This document shows positions 1-11,245 of a stretch of 64,000 bases of DNA, one piece after another. This DNA comes from Pseudomonas bubulae. GTDB taxonomy: Bacteria; Pseudomonadota; Gammaproteobacteria; Pseudomonadales; Pseudomonadaceae. Numbering within the stretch: position 1 is the first letter of the stretch; each line of letters opens with the position of its first letter. Under the pieces are notes generated by a model. The model saw only the letters and a list, made by a program, of their open reading frames with translations, did no database searches and was not told the DNA's origin. The position numbers and the translations under genes are program-made. The stretch is from the NCBI RefSeq assembly GCF_037023725.1, contig NZ_CP146077.1, positions 2,393,001-2,457,000 on the forward strand. The letters are read 5' to 3'.

Positions 1-2407
<2,407 letters not shown>

Positions 2408-2448
2408 TAAAAAAACCGGCCGATTCGCATGATCGAATCGGCCGGTTT
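2408..2448 (-). terminator. Rho-independent terminator of cspD
   Basis: A perfect 15-bp stem (2413-2427 with 2434-2448) closes a 6-nt loop. On the minus strand it is followed by a run of seven T. It lies 14 bp past the cspD stop, so it serves cspD and separates it from idh. Confidence 0.92.
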
Positions 2449-2461
2449 CCTGGGCAGCGGG

Positions 2462-2740
2462 TCAGACCGGGAGGCTGGTCACCTCTTGCGCGGTCGCTGA
2501 AACGCTGGCTGGAACTTGAGCGTTGGTGATTGCAACAGCATGCAGGCCCTTGGGGCCCTGGATTATTTCGAAGCTCACGGGTTGGCCTGCCTTGAGCGTC
2601 TTGTAACCGTCCATCTGGATTGCCGAAAAATGCGCAAAAAAGTCGATCGGGTTTCCGTGTTCATCGATGCCTTCCTTGGCCTGCGTATTAATGAAGCCGA
2701 AGCCTTTGGCGTTGTTGAACCACTTGACCTTGCCTTGCAT
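2462..2740 (-). CDS. cspD: Cold-shock domain protein, CspD type
   Basis: Small single-stranded nucleic-acid-binding protein. In E. coli, CspD inhibits replication in stationary phase; that role here is by family only. The start [17 protein letters not shown] carries the RNP1-like KGFGFI motif, and DFFAHFSAI matches RNP2. At 92 aa it is longer than the 70-aa CspA class, with a C-terminal tail. Two ATGs lie two codons apart. I chose the one at 2740 because GAGGG sits 8 nt upstream; the ATG at 2746 would leave only 2 nt. The gene is divergent from clpS, as is usual in Pseudomonas. Confidence 0.9.
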   Translation of the reverse strand: MQGKVKWFNNAKGFGFINTQAKEGIDEHGNPIDFFAHFSAIQMDGYKTLKAGQPVSFEIIQGPKGLHAVAITNAQVPASVSATAQEVTSLPV

Positions 2741-2970
2741 ACTCATATCCCTCTGCTGCAAACAACTCCATCACTGGAGTATCATCCAGTCAACTCGCAC
2801 AGAAACCAGTAAAAGTGGTTGACTGCGCGGACCATTTTTCCCCACTGTGGGTACTATATGGTTGTAACACCGTTTTACCGATAGTCAAGGTCACGCGGCG
2901 GCGGTGTTGAAATTTGACACCTTTGCCTCCATCACTGTAGTTGCACAACCAACGACGAACCTTTCTTTCC

Positions 2971-3333
2971 ATGCATGCAATCAGCCAGACTCGACTAACA
3001 TTTAATCAGGATCACCCCGATTTTGATGACGAAGACTCCGCTGGCTTGGCTGTGCAAGAGGCTAAGCCTGCGCTTCAGGCGCCGCCGATGTACAAGGTGG
3101 TTTTGTTTAATGATGACTACACGCCAATGGATTTCGTTGTAGAGATCCTTGAGGTGTTTTTTAACTTGAATCGCGAATTGGCGACCAAGGTCATGCTGGC
3201 CGTCCATACAGAAGGACGGGCTGTGTGCGGCATCTATACCCGCGACATTGCCGAGACCAAGGCAGCGCAGGTAAATCAGTACGCACGTGAAAGCCAGCAT
3301 CCGCTACTCTGTGAAATCGAGAAGGACGGTTAA
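2971..3333 (+). CDS. clpS: ATP-dependent Clp protease adaptor ClpS
   Basis: N-recognin that delivers proteins with destabilising N-terminal Leu, Phe, Tyr or Trp to ClpAP. The 120-aa protein has a flexible, acidic N-terminal extension (about residues 1-40) and then the ClpS core: [20 protein letters not shown] and the substrate-pocket segment [22 protein letters not shown]. The ATG at 2971 begins the family-typical MHAISQ; an upstream TTG at 2941 is less likely. It lies 29 bp ahead of clpA in the same direction, so the adaptor and its unfoldase are co-transcribed. Together with aat and bpt nearby it makes up the N-degron pathway. Confidence 0.95.
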   Translation: MHAISQTRLTFNQDHPDFDDEDSAGLAVQEAKPALQAPPMYKVVLFNDDYTPMDFVVEILEVFFNLNRELATKVMLAVHTEGRAVCGIYTRDIAETKAAQVNQYARESQHPLLCEIEKDG

Positions 3334-3362
3334 CGCCGACCACTTGGGTATGAGGTGAAGCC

Positions 3363-5633
3363 ATGTTAAATCGCGAGCTCGAAGTCACCCTCAATCTTGC
3401 CTTCAAGGAAGCCCGCTCCAAACGTCATGAATTCATGACGGTTGAGCACCTCCTTTTAGCGCTTCTGGATAATGAGGCGGCCGCAACCGTTCTACGCGCC
3501 TGTGGCGCAAACCTCGAAAAACTCAAGCATGACCTGCAAGAGTTTATTGATTCCACAACCCCCCTGATCCCCGTCCATGACGAAGACCGCGAAACGCAGC
3601 CAACCCTGGGTTTTCAGCGGGTCTTGCAGCGTGCCGTGTTCCACGTGCAGAGCTCCGGCAAGCGTGAAGTCACCGGCGCCAATGTGCTGGTAGCCATCTT
3701 CAGCGAACAGGAAAGCCAGGCCGTATTCCTGCTCAAGCAACAGAGCGTGGCGCGCATCGATGTGGTCAACTTTATTGCCCACGGCATCTCCAAGGTGCCC
3801 GGGCATGGCGAGCACAGCGACAGCGATCATGAGATGCAGGATGAAGAGGGCGGCGAATCGTCGTCTTCCAGCAATCCTCTGGACGCTTATGCCAGTAACC
3901 TGAATGAACTGGCCCGCCAGGGCCGGATCGATCCGCTGGTAGGTCGGGAAATGGAAGTTGAGCGTGTCGCCCAGATCCTGGCGCGTCGGCGCAAAAACAA
4001 CCCGTTGCTGGTGGGTGAGGCAGGCGTGGGTAAAACCGCGATTGCCGAGGGTCTGGCCAAGCGCATCGTCGATAACCAGGTGCCTGACCTGCTGGCTAAC
4101 AGCATCGTCTACTCCCTGGATCTTGGCGCCTTGCTGGCAGGTACCAAGTACCGTGGCGATTTCGAGAAGCGCTTCAAGGCGCTGCTGGGCGAGCTGAAGA
4201 AACGCCCGCAAGCGATCCTGTTTATCGACGAAATCCATACGATCATCGGTGCCGGTGCGGCTTCGGGCGGGGTGATGGATGCGTCCAACCTGCTCAAGCC
4301 GCTGCTGTCTTCGGGTGACATTCGCTGCATCGGTTCTACCACGTTCCAGGAATTTCGCGGCATCTTCGAAAAAGACCGTGCCCTGGCGCGCCGTTTCCAG
4401 AAAGTCGACGTATCCGAACCTTCGGTTGAAGATACCATCAGCATTCTGCGCGGGCTTAAAGGTCGTTTCGAGCAGCACCATGGCATCGAGTACAGCGATG
4501 AAGCCCTGCGCGCAGCGGCGGAGCTGGCCTCGCGCTATATCAATGACCGGCACATGCCCGACAAGGCCATTGACGTGATCGACGAGGCGGGTGCCTTCCA
4601 GCGTCTGCAACCGGTTGAAAGCCGGGTTAAACGCATTGAAGTCGCGCAGGTTGAAGATATCGTGGCGAAAATCGCCCGTATTCCGCCTAAACACGTCTCG
4701 GTCTCGGACAAGGAGCTGTTGCGCAACCTTGAGCGCGACCTGCGCCTGACCGTGTTCGGCCAGGATGCGGCGATCGATTCGTTGTCCACGGCAATCAAGT
4801 TGTCCCGTGCGGGGCTCAAGTCGCCGGACAAACCGGTCGGTTCGTTCCTGTTCGCAGGCCCCACCGGTGTCGGTAAAACCGAGGCAGCACGCCAGTTGGC
4901 CAAAGCTTTGGGTATCGAGCTGATTCGCTTCGACATGTCCGAGTACATGGAGCGCCACACCGTATCGCGTCTGATCGGTGCGCCTCCGGGCTATGTCGGT
5001 TTCGATCAGGGCGGTTTGCTGACCGAGGCCATCACCAAGCAACCTCACTGCGTACTGCTGCTCGATGAAATCGAGAAGGCGCACCCTGAAGTCTTCAACC
5101 TGCTGCTGCAGGTCATGGACCACGGCACGCTGACCGACAACAACGGGCGCAAGGCGGACTTCCGCAACGTGATCGTCATCATGACCACCAACGCCGGTGC
5201 CGAAACCGCCTCTCGGGCTTCGATGGGCTTTGCCCATCAGGATCATGCTTCCGATGCCATGGAAGCGATCAAGAAGAGCTTCACCCCCGAGTTCCGTAAC
5301 CGTCTGGACACCATTATCCAGTTTGGTCGCCTCAGCCATGAGGTTATCAAGCATGTGGTGGACAAGTTCCTTACCGAACTGCAGGCGCAGCTGGAAGACA
5401 AGCACGTGCAGCTCGAGGTGTCGGATGCGGCGCGTGGCTGGCTTGCAGCGGGTGGTTATGACGCGCTGATGGGGGCACGGCCGATGGCCCGTTTGATCCA
5501 GGACAAGATCAAGCGTCCGTTGGCTGAGGAGATTCTCTTTGGTGAACTGGCCGATCATGGCGGTGTGGTACACATCGACCTGGAAAACGGCGAGTTGACC
5601 TTCGAGTTTGAAACCGCAGTCGAAATGGCTTGA
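3363..5633 (+). CDS. clpA: ATP-dependent Clp protease ATP-binding subunit ClpA
   Basis: Hexameric AAA+ unfoldase that feeds substrates to ClpP. The 756-aa protein has the double Clp N-domain (about residues 1-145), an acidic Ser-rich linker ([12 protein letters not shown] type, about 160-172), NBD1 with Walker A GEAGVGKT (218-225) and Walker B LFIDEIH, and NBD2 with Walker A GPTGVGKT (499-506) and [14 protein letters not shown]. There is no ClpB middle coiled coil, which separates it from ClpB. GAGGTGAAGCC precedes the ATG. The ORF ends just before a composite REP-containing terminator. Confidence 0.97.
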   Translation: MLNRELEVTLNLAFKEARSKRHEFMTVEHLLLALLDNEAAATVLRACGANLEKLKHDLQEFIDSTTPLIPVHDEDRETQPTLGFQRVLQRAVFHVQSSGKREVTGANVLVAIFSEQESQAVFLLKQQSVARIDVVNFIAHGISKVPGHGEHSDSDHEMQDEEGGESSSSSNPLDAYASNLNELARQGRIDPLVGREMEVERVAQILARRRKNNPLLVGEAGVGKTAIAEGLAKRIVDNQVPDLLANSIVYSLDLGALLAGTKYRGDFEKRFKALLGELKKRPQAILFIDEIHTIIGAGAASGGVMDASNLLKPLLSSGDIRCIGSTTFQEFRGIFEKDRALARRFQKVDVSEPSVEDTISILRGLKGRFEQHHGIEYSDEALRAAAELASRYINDRHMPDKAIDVIDEAGAFQRLQPVESRVKRIEVAQVEDIVAKIARIPPKHVSVSDKELLRNLERDLRLTVFGQDAAIDSLSTAIKLSRAGLKSPDKPVGSFLFAGPTGVGKTEAARQLAKALGIELIRFDMSEYMERHTVSRLIGAPPGYVGFDQGGLLTEAITKQPHCVLLLDEIEKAHPEVFNLLLQVMDHGTLTDNNGRKADFRNVIVIMTTNAGAETASRASMGFAHQDHASDAMEAIKKSFTPEFRNRLDTIIQFGRLSHEVIKHVVDKFLTELQAQLEDKHVQLEVSDAARGWLAAGGYDALMGARPMARLIQDKIKRPLAEEILFGELADHGGVVHIDLENGELTFEFETAVEMA

Positions 5634-5650
5634 TGTAACACCCTAGTCAT

Positions 5651-5829
5651 AAAAGGCGCCTTCGGGCCAGTGACGATCAGTTGGGCGGGATGCAAAATCC
5701 CTGTGGGAGCGGGCTTGCTCGCGATTGGAACAGCGCGGTTTGATAGTTGAACCGCGTCGTCTGTATCGCGGGCAAGCCCGCTCCCACAATGCCCATGACT
5801 GGTTTGCATTGGTGCTTGGGCGCCTTTTT
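5651..5829. terminator. Composite bidirectional terminator with an embedded REP pair
   Basis: The outer arms AAAAGGCGCC (5651-5660) and GGCGCCTTTTT (5819-5829) are complementary. They give a T-run on either strand: TTTTT after clpA on plus, and TTTT after the cotransporter gene on minus. The segment between them contains a REP pair whose arms also pair with each other, so the whole region could fold as one long imperfect hairpin. Confidence 0.6.
5702..5789. repeat. REP palindrome pair (BIME-like)
   Basis: Two inverted copies of the Pseudomonas REP core, GTGGGAGCGGGCTTGCTCGC on the left and GCGGGCAAGCCCGCTCCCAC on the right, are separated by about 45 nt. It lies in the convergent gap between clpA and the Na/phosphate cotransporter gene. 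Related elements are at 11097-11181 and 56062-56147. Confidence 0.88.
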
Positions 5830-5840
5830 GCTGTCTGCGA

Positions 5841-7469
5841 TCAAGCGGCCTGGGCCGACGCGGTATTGCGCTCCAGTACCGTATAGCCGAGTGCGGCAAT
5901 ATGATGATGGACGCGTCGGTAGTCGCGCAGCACCCGCTGGAAGATATCCCCGGATTCGGCCCAGGCCGTCTTGTCGTTCTGCAGCTTGCGAAAGTGCTCG
6001 CGGCTGGCGCTGGCTTCCAGCTTGCGCACGGTCTCCTTGTGGCCGATCAGTGCCTTGGCAGCGCTCACGTCCTCACGCAAAAACGCGGTAATGGCCAGGT
6101 TCAGGCTGTCCAGCAGGGCCAGGTGCATGGCCTGGATCTGGATCAGTTCGAATGAGGAAAAGCGTTCGCCACGGCGTGTGCGGCGAACAGCCAGTTGCGC
6201 GAGGTTGCCGAGGATGTCGCCGGCGTGCTCAAGGTTGATCACGAACATCAGCACTTCCTGGGCGCGATCGGCATCGTCATCGCTCAGGCCATCCTGGCCA
6301 ATGTCTGCAAGATAGGCGCGGATCGCGGCACTTAGCAGGTCGATGGAGTGATCCAGTTGGCGCACCTTGTCCGCTGTGTCCGGATCGGGTTTCTCGAACA
6401 GCTGCAACACCTGGTTGAGCATCAGCGAGGTCATGTCCGCCAGGCGCAGGGCTTCGCGTACGGCATTGGACAGGCCGATATTGGCCACTTCAAGCCCGGC
6501 CTCGTCCAGGTATTGCGGCATGCCGGGGTCTGCTGGTGGCTCCTGCTGGGGAAACAGGTAAGTCAGCAGGCGTGCGCAAGGTTCGGTCAGGCCGATAAAC
6601 ACCACGGCCAGCAGCAGATTGAACGCGGTATGCAGGTAAACCACCCAATGTGCCAGGCCGATATCGCTGCGAGCCAGCAAGTTGGCTATCAGCGGCAGGC
6701 AGGGCAGCAGCGCCAAGGAGCCCAGCAGGCGCGCCAGCAAGTTGCCCATAGGCAGACGTCGCGCCACTGGCGAACTGGCGCTCATCACGGAGGGCAAGGC
6801 GCCGCCGATATTGGCGCCGAGCATCAAGGCGATGGCGGTGGCGGGCGTCATCAGGCCAGCACCTGCCAGCGAGGCGATCAACAGCACCACCGCGACGCTG
6901 GAGTGGCAGATCCAGGTCAGCAGCACGGCAGCGACCACCGCGATGATCACATCGCCTTCCAGGCTTTGCATGATGGCGCGAAACACCGAGGTGGCTTCCA
7001 TATGCCCCAGAGTGGCGCTGAGCAAGCCTAGGGCCAGCAACATCAGACCCAGGCCTATCAGTGCGCAGCCGACGCTTTCAAACCGCGAATCATCGCGCAG
7101 GCGAAAGACGATATAACCTGTCAGCAAAGTCACCGGCATTGCCAGCGAGGTATCAAAACTCAGCAGTTGTACCACCAGGGTCGAGCCGATATTGGCCCCC
7201 AGCATCACGGCCAGGGCGGGCGCCAGGCCCAGGGTGCCAGCTGCAGTAAAGGACGTGGCCATAAGGCTGACCGCCGTACTGCTTTGCAGTACGCCGGTAA
7301 TGCCGATGCCGCTGATCAGTGCCATCCAGCGGTTATTCAGATTGCGCCCCATCCAGTTGCGCAGCTGGGTGCCAAACCCGCGCAGCAGGGCCGTGGAAAT
7401 CATATGGGTGCCCCACAGCAAAAGTGCGATGGCGCCCGCGAGGTTGAGTAACAGAGTGGTTCCCGACAT
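5841..7469 (-). CDS. Na/Pi cotransporter family protein with PhoU-like C-terminal domain
   Basis: Predicted inner-membrane phosphate transporter of the NptA/PNaS family (Na_Pi_cotrans repeats fused to a PhoU-like helical domain). The N-terminal half is strongly hydrophobic with two repeat units carrying the family QSS-type signature: LQSSTAVSLMATSF (about residue 60) and CHSSVAVVLLIASL (about residue 185). Both are followed by MLGANIG. The C-terminal third (about residues 330-535) is helical and charged, with DHSIDLLSAAIRAYLAD-type PhoU sequence. The start at 7469 (MSGTTLLLNLAG) has GGAG 9 nt upstream; the further ATG-like start at 7493 lacks this. The gene follows mgtA on the same strand after 78 bp, so the two may share a transcript linking phosphate and magnesium uptake. 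The transported ion is inferred from the family. Confidence 0.88.
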   Translation of the reverse strand: MSGTTLLLNLAGAIALLLWGTHMISTALLRGFGTQLRNWMGRNLNNRWMALISGIGITGVLQSSTAVSLMATSFTAAGTLGLAPALAVMLGANIGSTLVVQLLSFDTSLAMPVTLLTGYIVFRLRDDSRFESVGCALIGLGLMLLALGLLSATLGHMEATSVFRAIMQSLEGDVIIAVVAAVLLTWICHSSVAVVLLIASLAGAGLMTPATAIALMLGANIGGALPSVMSASSPVARRLPMGNLLARLLGSLALLPCLPLIANLLARSDIGLAHWVVYLHTAFNLLLAVVFIGLTEPCARLLTYLFPQQEPPADPGMPQYLDEAGLEVANIGLSNAVREALRLADMTSLMLNQVLQLFEKPDPDTADKVRQLDHSIDLLSAAIRAYLADIGQDGLSDDDADRAQEVLMFVINLEHAGDILGNLAQLAVRRTRRGERFSSFELIQIQAMHLALLDSLNLAITAFLREDVSAAKALIGHKETVRKLEASASREHFRKLQNDKTAWAESGDIFQRVLRDYRRVHHHIAALGYTVLERNTASAQAA

Positions 7470-7547
7470 GAGGAATCTCCACAGAACACGCATTCATTTT
7501 TTGCGCGCGGGCTGGCGCGGTGTGGCGCCGGCCCGCGTTGTTTCAAC

Positions 7548-10262
7548 TCAGTACCACTGCTTGAAACGGCGGATGTAGATCGTTTTCATCAGTTGCGCGA
7601 CACAGCAATAGCTGAACAGGGTGGCCACCAGCCAAGGGAAATACGACAACGGCAGTGGTTCCAGGCCCACCATGGTGCCCAGGGGCGAGAACGGTACGTA
7701 GATACCCAGCACGATCACGATGAGGGTCATCATGATCACCGGCCATGCTGCAGTGCTCTGGAAGAACGGAATCTTGCGCGTGCGCAGCATGTGCACCACC
7801 AGGGTTTGTGACAGCAGTCCCTCGATAAACCAGCCGGACTGGAACAGGGTCTGCATTTCCACGCTGTTGGCCGAGAACACGTACCACATCAGGGCGAAGG
7901 TAGTGATGTCGAAGATCGACGACGTTGGCCCGATCCAGATCATGAAGCGGCCGATGTTCTTGGCGTCCCACTTGCGCGGTTTTTGCAGGTATTCCCTGTC
8001 CATCTTGTCCCACGGCAAGGCCAGCTGGGAGATGTCGTACATCAGGTTTTGCAGTAGCAGGTGGATCGACAGCATTGGCAGAAAAGGGATGAAGGCGCTG
8101 GCTACCAATACCGAGAACACGTTGCCGAAGTTGGAGCTGGCGGTCATGTTCAGGTACTTCATGATATTGCCGAAGGTCTCGCGCCCCTTGAGCACGCCTT
8201 CTTCGAGCACCATCAGGCTCTTTTCCAGGAGGATGATGTCAGCCGACTCCTTGGCGATATCCGTGCCGCTGTCTACCGAAATACCCACATCGGCATCGCG
8301 CAGGGCTGGCGCGTCATTGATACCGTCACCGAGAAAACCGACGGTATGGCCATTGGCTTGCAGCGCTTTCAGCACCCGGGATTTTTGCAGTGGGGTGAGC
8401 TTGGCAAACACCGTGCGCTGCTCAACCTCCAGTTGCAGTGCGGCGTCGTCCATTGTTTCGATTTGTGGCCCAAGCAGTGGCGTGCCTGGCTCCAGGCCCA
8501 CCTGCCGGCAGATTTTGCCGGTGACTACAGCGTTGTCGCCGGTCAGCACCTTGATCGCTACGCCGATTTCTTGCAGGGCTGCAATCGCCGGCCCGGCAGT
8601 TTCCTTTGGTGGATCGAGGAAGGTGAGCATGCCGCGGATGACCAGGTCGCGCTCGTCTGCGGTGTTGTACTGCTTGTGCGCCTGTGCCTTGGGGATTTCG
8701 CGGGTGGCGACCAGCAGTACGCGGAAGCCGTCCTCGTTGTACTCGTTGGCCAGGGCCAGCAGTTGCTCGCGGCGTGTGGGGTCCAGAACCACGCGGGTGT
8801 CGCCTTCCATGACATGGGTGGCGATGCCGAGCATTTCTTCGACTGCGCCCTTGCACACCAGCAGGTGGTCGCCACGGTTGTCCTTGACGATGATCGACAG
8901 GCGCCGCCGTACGAAGTCAAAGGGCAGTTCATCGACCTTGCTGTAGTTGTGCGGCGCGTTGAATTTTGGGTCCTGCAGGGCAAACTGCACCACGGCCTGA
9001 TCCATCAGGTTGCGGATGCCGCTTTGGTGATGGCTGTTGAGCCAGGCCAGGGCCAGTACCGACTCATCGCGCTGGCCACTGGCGTCGATGTGATGCTCGA
9101 GGATGATGTGATCCTGGGTCAGGGTGCCGGTCTTGTCGGTACACAGCACGTCCATCGAGCCCAGGTTCTGGATGGCATTGAGGCGTTTGACCACCACCTT
9201 GCGTTTGGCCATGGCGGTTGCGCCCTTGGCCAGGTTGGCGCTGACAATCATTGGCAGCATTTCCGGGGTCAGGCCCACGGCCACTGCCAGGGCAAACAGG
9301 AAGGCATCGCCCCAGTCGCCCTTGGAGAAACCATTGAGGAAAAACACAATGGGTACCATAACCAGCATAAAGCGGATCAACAGCCAGCTGACGCTGTTGA
9401 CTCCGCGATCGAACGCGGTTTGCGTGCGCGAGCCGACGATGGCCTTGGCCAGCGAGCCAAAGTAGGTGCGCGGGCCGGTGGCCACGACTACGGCGCGAGC
9501 AGTGCCACTGACCACGTTGGTGCCCATAAAGCAGATATTGGGCAGATCCAGCAGGTTGCTCTGGTCGGCGGCGGTGCTGGAGGCGGACTTTTGTGTCACA
9601 TCGCCCAGGGTGTCGTACTTCTCCACCGGCAAGGCTTCGCCGGTGAGCACGGCCTGGCTGATAAACAGATCGCGGGACTCGATCAGGCGAATATCCGCCG
9701 GGATCATATCGCCGGCCGACAGCTGCACGATATCGCCGGCCACCAGTTCGCGCATCGGTACTTCGTGCACCGAGGTGCGGGTACCGCTGTTGTCGCGCCG
9801 CACCACGGTCGCGGTGGTGCGGACCATGGCCTTGAGGGCTTCGGCGGACTTGGCCGAGCGGTGCTCCTGCCAGAACCGCAGCAGGCTGCTGAGGCCAACC
9901 ATCAGGCCAATGATGATGACTTTGGTCAGGTCGCCTTCTTCGCCATCGCGTTCTGGCAGCCAGTAGTCAGTGAAAAAGCTGATCACACCCAGGGTCAGCA
10001 GCACATAGATAAAAGGGTTATGCAGGGCCAGCAGAAACTGCACCAGTGCGTGAGGCGGCTTGTCGTGAGCCACTTCGTTGTAGCCATCGCTTTGCAGGCG
10101 TTCAGTGGCTTCCTGCTCCGTCAGGCCTGCGGTAGTGGCGCGTACATTGGCCAGGGTGGCTGAAAGGCCGTTTTGTGCTTCCCTAGCGGCACGCATGGAC
10201 AGTTTATTGCTGTCGCTGGCGCTGTTCTTGTCCCGAACTTTAGTATTTTTTACGGCGCTCAT
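7548..10262 (-). CDS. mgtA: Magnesium-translocating P-type ATPase
   Basis: P3B-type ATPase that imports Mg2+ into the cytoplasm. The 904-aa protein has an N-terminal cation-ATPase domain, transmembrane pair VQFLLALHNPFIYVLLTLGV, actuator-domain motif VLTGEALPVEK, the phosphorylation site CTDKTGTLT (near residue 385), the hinge GDGINDAPALRDADVG (near 640-660) and a hydrophobic C-terminal membrane block ending YIRRFKQWY. The ATG at 10262 has AGGAGT 9 nt upstream. It lies 227 bp downstream of a small ORF and a structured leader on the same strand (see 10735-10764), suggesting post-transcriptional control. MgtA and MgtB cannot be separated by eye. Confidence 0.95.
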   Translation of the reverse strand: MSAVKNTKVRDKNSASDSNKLSMRAAREAQNGLSATLANVRATTAGLTEQEATERLQSDGYNEVAHDKPPHALVQFLLALHNPFIYVLLTLGVISFFTDYWLPERDGEEGDLTKVIIIGLMVGLSSLLRFWQEHRSAKSAEALKAMVRTTATVVRRDNSGTRTSVHEVPMRELVAGDIVQLSAGDMIPADIRLIESRDLFISQAVLTGEALPVEKYDTLGDVTQKSASSTAADQSNLLDLPNICFMGTNVVSGTARAVVVATGPRTYFGSLAKAIVGSRTQTAFDRGVNSVSWLLIRFMLVMVPIVFFLNGFSKGDWGDAFLFALAVAVGLTPEMLPMIVSANLAKGATAMAKRKVVVKRLNAIQNLGSMDVLCTDKTGTLTQDHIILEHHIDASGQRDESVLALAWLNSHHQSGIRNLMDQAVVQFALQDPKFNAPHNYSKVDELPFDFVRRRLSIIVKDNRGDHLLVCKGAVEEMLGIATHVMEGDTRVVLDPTRREQLLALANEYNEDGFRVLLVATREIPKAQAHKQYNTADERDLVIRGMLTFLDPPKETAGPAIAALQEIGVAIKVLTGDNAVVTGKICRQVGLEPGTPLLGPQIETMDDAALQLEVEQRTVFAKLTPLQKSRVLKALQANGHTVGFLGDGINDAPALRDADVGISVDSGTDIAKESADIILLEKSLMVLEEGVLKGRETFGNIMKYLNMTASSNFGNVFSVLVASAFIPFLPMLSIHLLLQNLMYDISQLALPWDKMDREYLQKPRKWDAKNIGRFMIWIGPTSSIFDITTFALMWYVFSANSVEMQTLFQSGWFIEGLLSQTLVVHMLRTRKIPFFQSTAAWPVIMMTLIVIVLGIYVPFSPLGTMVGLEPLPLSYFPWLVATLFSYCCVAQLMKTIYIRRFKQWY

Positions 10263-10489
10263 GATGAGTACTCCTGTCGCCAACTCTTGACCGGGCATAT
10301 ATTGAATGGCCTTTTAACAGGCGTGCCAATGTATGCCGAGTCGCAAACTTCGCAATCGGTTTAATTGAAGTGTTAAGTGCGCTTTAAAGTCCCGCTGCTG
10401 CGAAGTAATTAATACGCGGGCAGCGGGTGACTACTGGCTTCTTCCATAAGGAACTCCAGTGGGTTGGCAGGGTTTTAATTAATTATGAA

Positions 10490-10729
10490 TCAGCGCAAGA
10501 ACCGACTCTGCGGGTCCTGGGTGTCGGCCATGCTCCAGCGCTGCTCCAGTTGGCCTGTGGCAGGGCTGACGCGCCAATGCACCTGGCGGTGCGCAGGTTT
10601 TGCGTCGGCAACGGATGTGGAAAAGGGTGAGCGGGTCGAGCGGGTCAGGGTGGGCTCGCGTGAAAGTTTCACGCGCATGCTTGAGGCAAAGGCTTGAACG
10701 CCGGGTAGTACATGGGTTTTAAAGGTCAT
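10490..10729 (-). CDS. Small hypothetical protein upstream of mgtA
   Basis: A 79-aa ORF with no named function that I recognise. It starts MTFKTHVLPG, and its C-terminal half reads VHWRVSPATGQLEQRWSM, a pattern (W-R-V-x-P-x-T-G-x-L-E-x-x-W) that I associate with short uncharacterised Pseudomonas proteins. It has no signal peptide or membrane segment. The ATG has a good ribosome binding site, GAGGT 5 nt upstream, and that site falls inside a stable hairpin. It is transcribed towards mgtA, with 227 bp between them. It could be a regulated leader ORF or an independent small protein. A conserved hypothetical ORF also precedes mgtA in P. aeruginosa as I recall it; whether it is homologous needs alignment. 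Confidence 0.6.
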   Translation of the reverse strand: MTFKTHVLPGVQAFASSMRVKLSREPTLTRSTRSPFSTSVADAKPAHRQVHWRVSPATGQLEQRWSMADTQDPQSRFLR

Positions 10730-10734
10730 AACAC

Positions 10735-10764
10735 ACCTCGTGACCGGACTGTCGCCGGTGAGGT
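10735..10764 (-). promoter_or_regulatory. SD-sequestering hairpin in the leader of the small ORF-mgtA unit
   Basis: On the minus strand, ACCTC-ACCGG pairs with CCGGT and, after a CAC bulge, GAGGT. The last element is the Shine-Dalgarno sequence of the 79-aa ORF (start at 10729). An upstream segment (10865-10873, CTGTCCGGT) can instead pair with ACCGG-CG-ACAG of this hairpin with a 2-nt bulge, which would release the SD. That is the layout of a two-state translational switch. The folding is read by eye only. Confidence 0.5.
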
Positions 10765-10941
10765 CGTTACGATGGAGCGTCAGGCTCTAGCGCAGTTGAC
10801 CCCGCCGTGCAGGCGAGTCCTGTCAATGTCTGGATTTAGCGCCCGGATCGCCGTAGTGACGGTGACCGGACAGCGACTAGATACTGTGTCCATTGGCTTC
10901 TTTTGTGAAGTTTATAGGCGGCCTGAATGACCGGCCTGTGC

Positions 10942-10970
10942 AATCTACTCAGGCCGCGGGTGCAAGTCAA
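10942..10970 (-). promoter_or_regulatory. Candidate sigma-70 promoter for the small ORF-mgtA transcript
   Basis: On the minus strand TTGACT (10970-10965) and TAGATT (10947-10942) are separated by exactly 17 nt. Transcription would begin near 10935, giving a leader of about 200 nt before the ATG at 10729. A GGTTTA hexamer just upstream (10980-10975) resembles one PhoP half-site, but a second half-site at the right spacing is not evident. Confidence 0.5.
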
Positions 10971-11096
10971 TGTTTAAACCCGGCAAGTGTGGCTGGTACA
11001 GCCAGGGTTCAGGAAGTTTGGAAGTTAGGTTTGGGTATATAGCTAATAAGACAAAACAGTTACAGGAGTTCAAACTTTATATGTTTAGCCCTGATT

Positions 11097-11181
11097 GTGG
11101 GAGCGAGCCTGCTCGCGAAGGGATCACTGCGGTTTGCCCGAAAAATTGCGTCGTTTGCTTCGCGAGCAGGCTTGCTCCCAC
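11097..11181. repeat. REP palindrome pair
   Basis: Inverted copies GTGGGAGCGAGCCTGCTCGCG and CGCGAGCAGGCTTGCTCCCAC are separated by about 43 nt. It is the second REP pair bounding the mgtA module, placed just beyond the infA terminator. Confidence 0.88.
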
Positions 11182-11201
11182 GGCAGGCTCAAATCGCAGA
11201 C

Positions 11202-11233
11202 AAACAAAAACGCCCGGCAGAGCCGGGCGTTTT
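11202..11233 (-). terminator. Rho-independent terminator of infA
   Basis: ACGCCCGGC (11210-11218) pairs with GCCGGGCGT (11222-11230) around a 3-nt loop, extended by an A/T flank. On the minus strand the stem is followed by TTTTTG. It lies 12 bp past the infA stop. Confidence 0.92.
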
Positions 11234-11245
11234 GTATTGACTTGC

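Larger units (their letters stand above)
10730..11206. other. Long intergenic region: leader, promoter and REP pair
   Basis: Between the small ORF and the infA terminator. It holds the leader (10730-10935), the candidate promoter (10942-10970), an unremarkable AT-richer stretch (about 10990-11095) and a REP pair (11097-11181). A plus-strand open frame across 10970-11587 runs through the REP, the terminator and infA antisense and is not a gene. Confidence 0.65.

Noticed and set aside
3492..5573. 693-codon open frame antisense to clpA
   Set aside because: Shadow of clpA, caused by codon bias. It has no SD and no recognisable domain.
8061..10163. 700-codon open frame antisense to mgtA
   Set aside because: His/Gln/Gly-rich translation typical of antisense frames in GC-rich genes; mgtA is certain.
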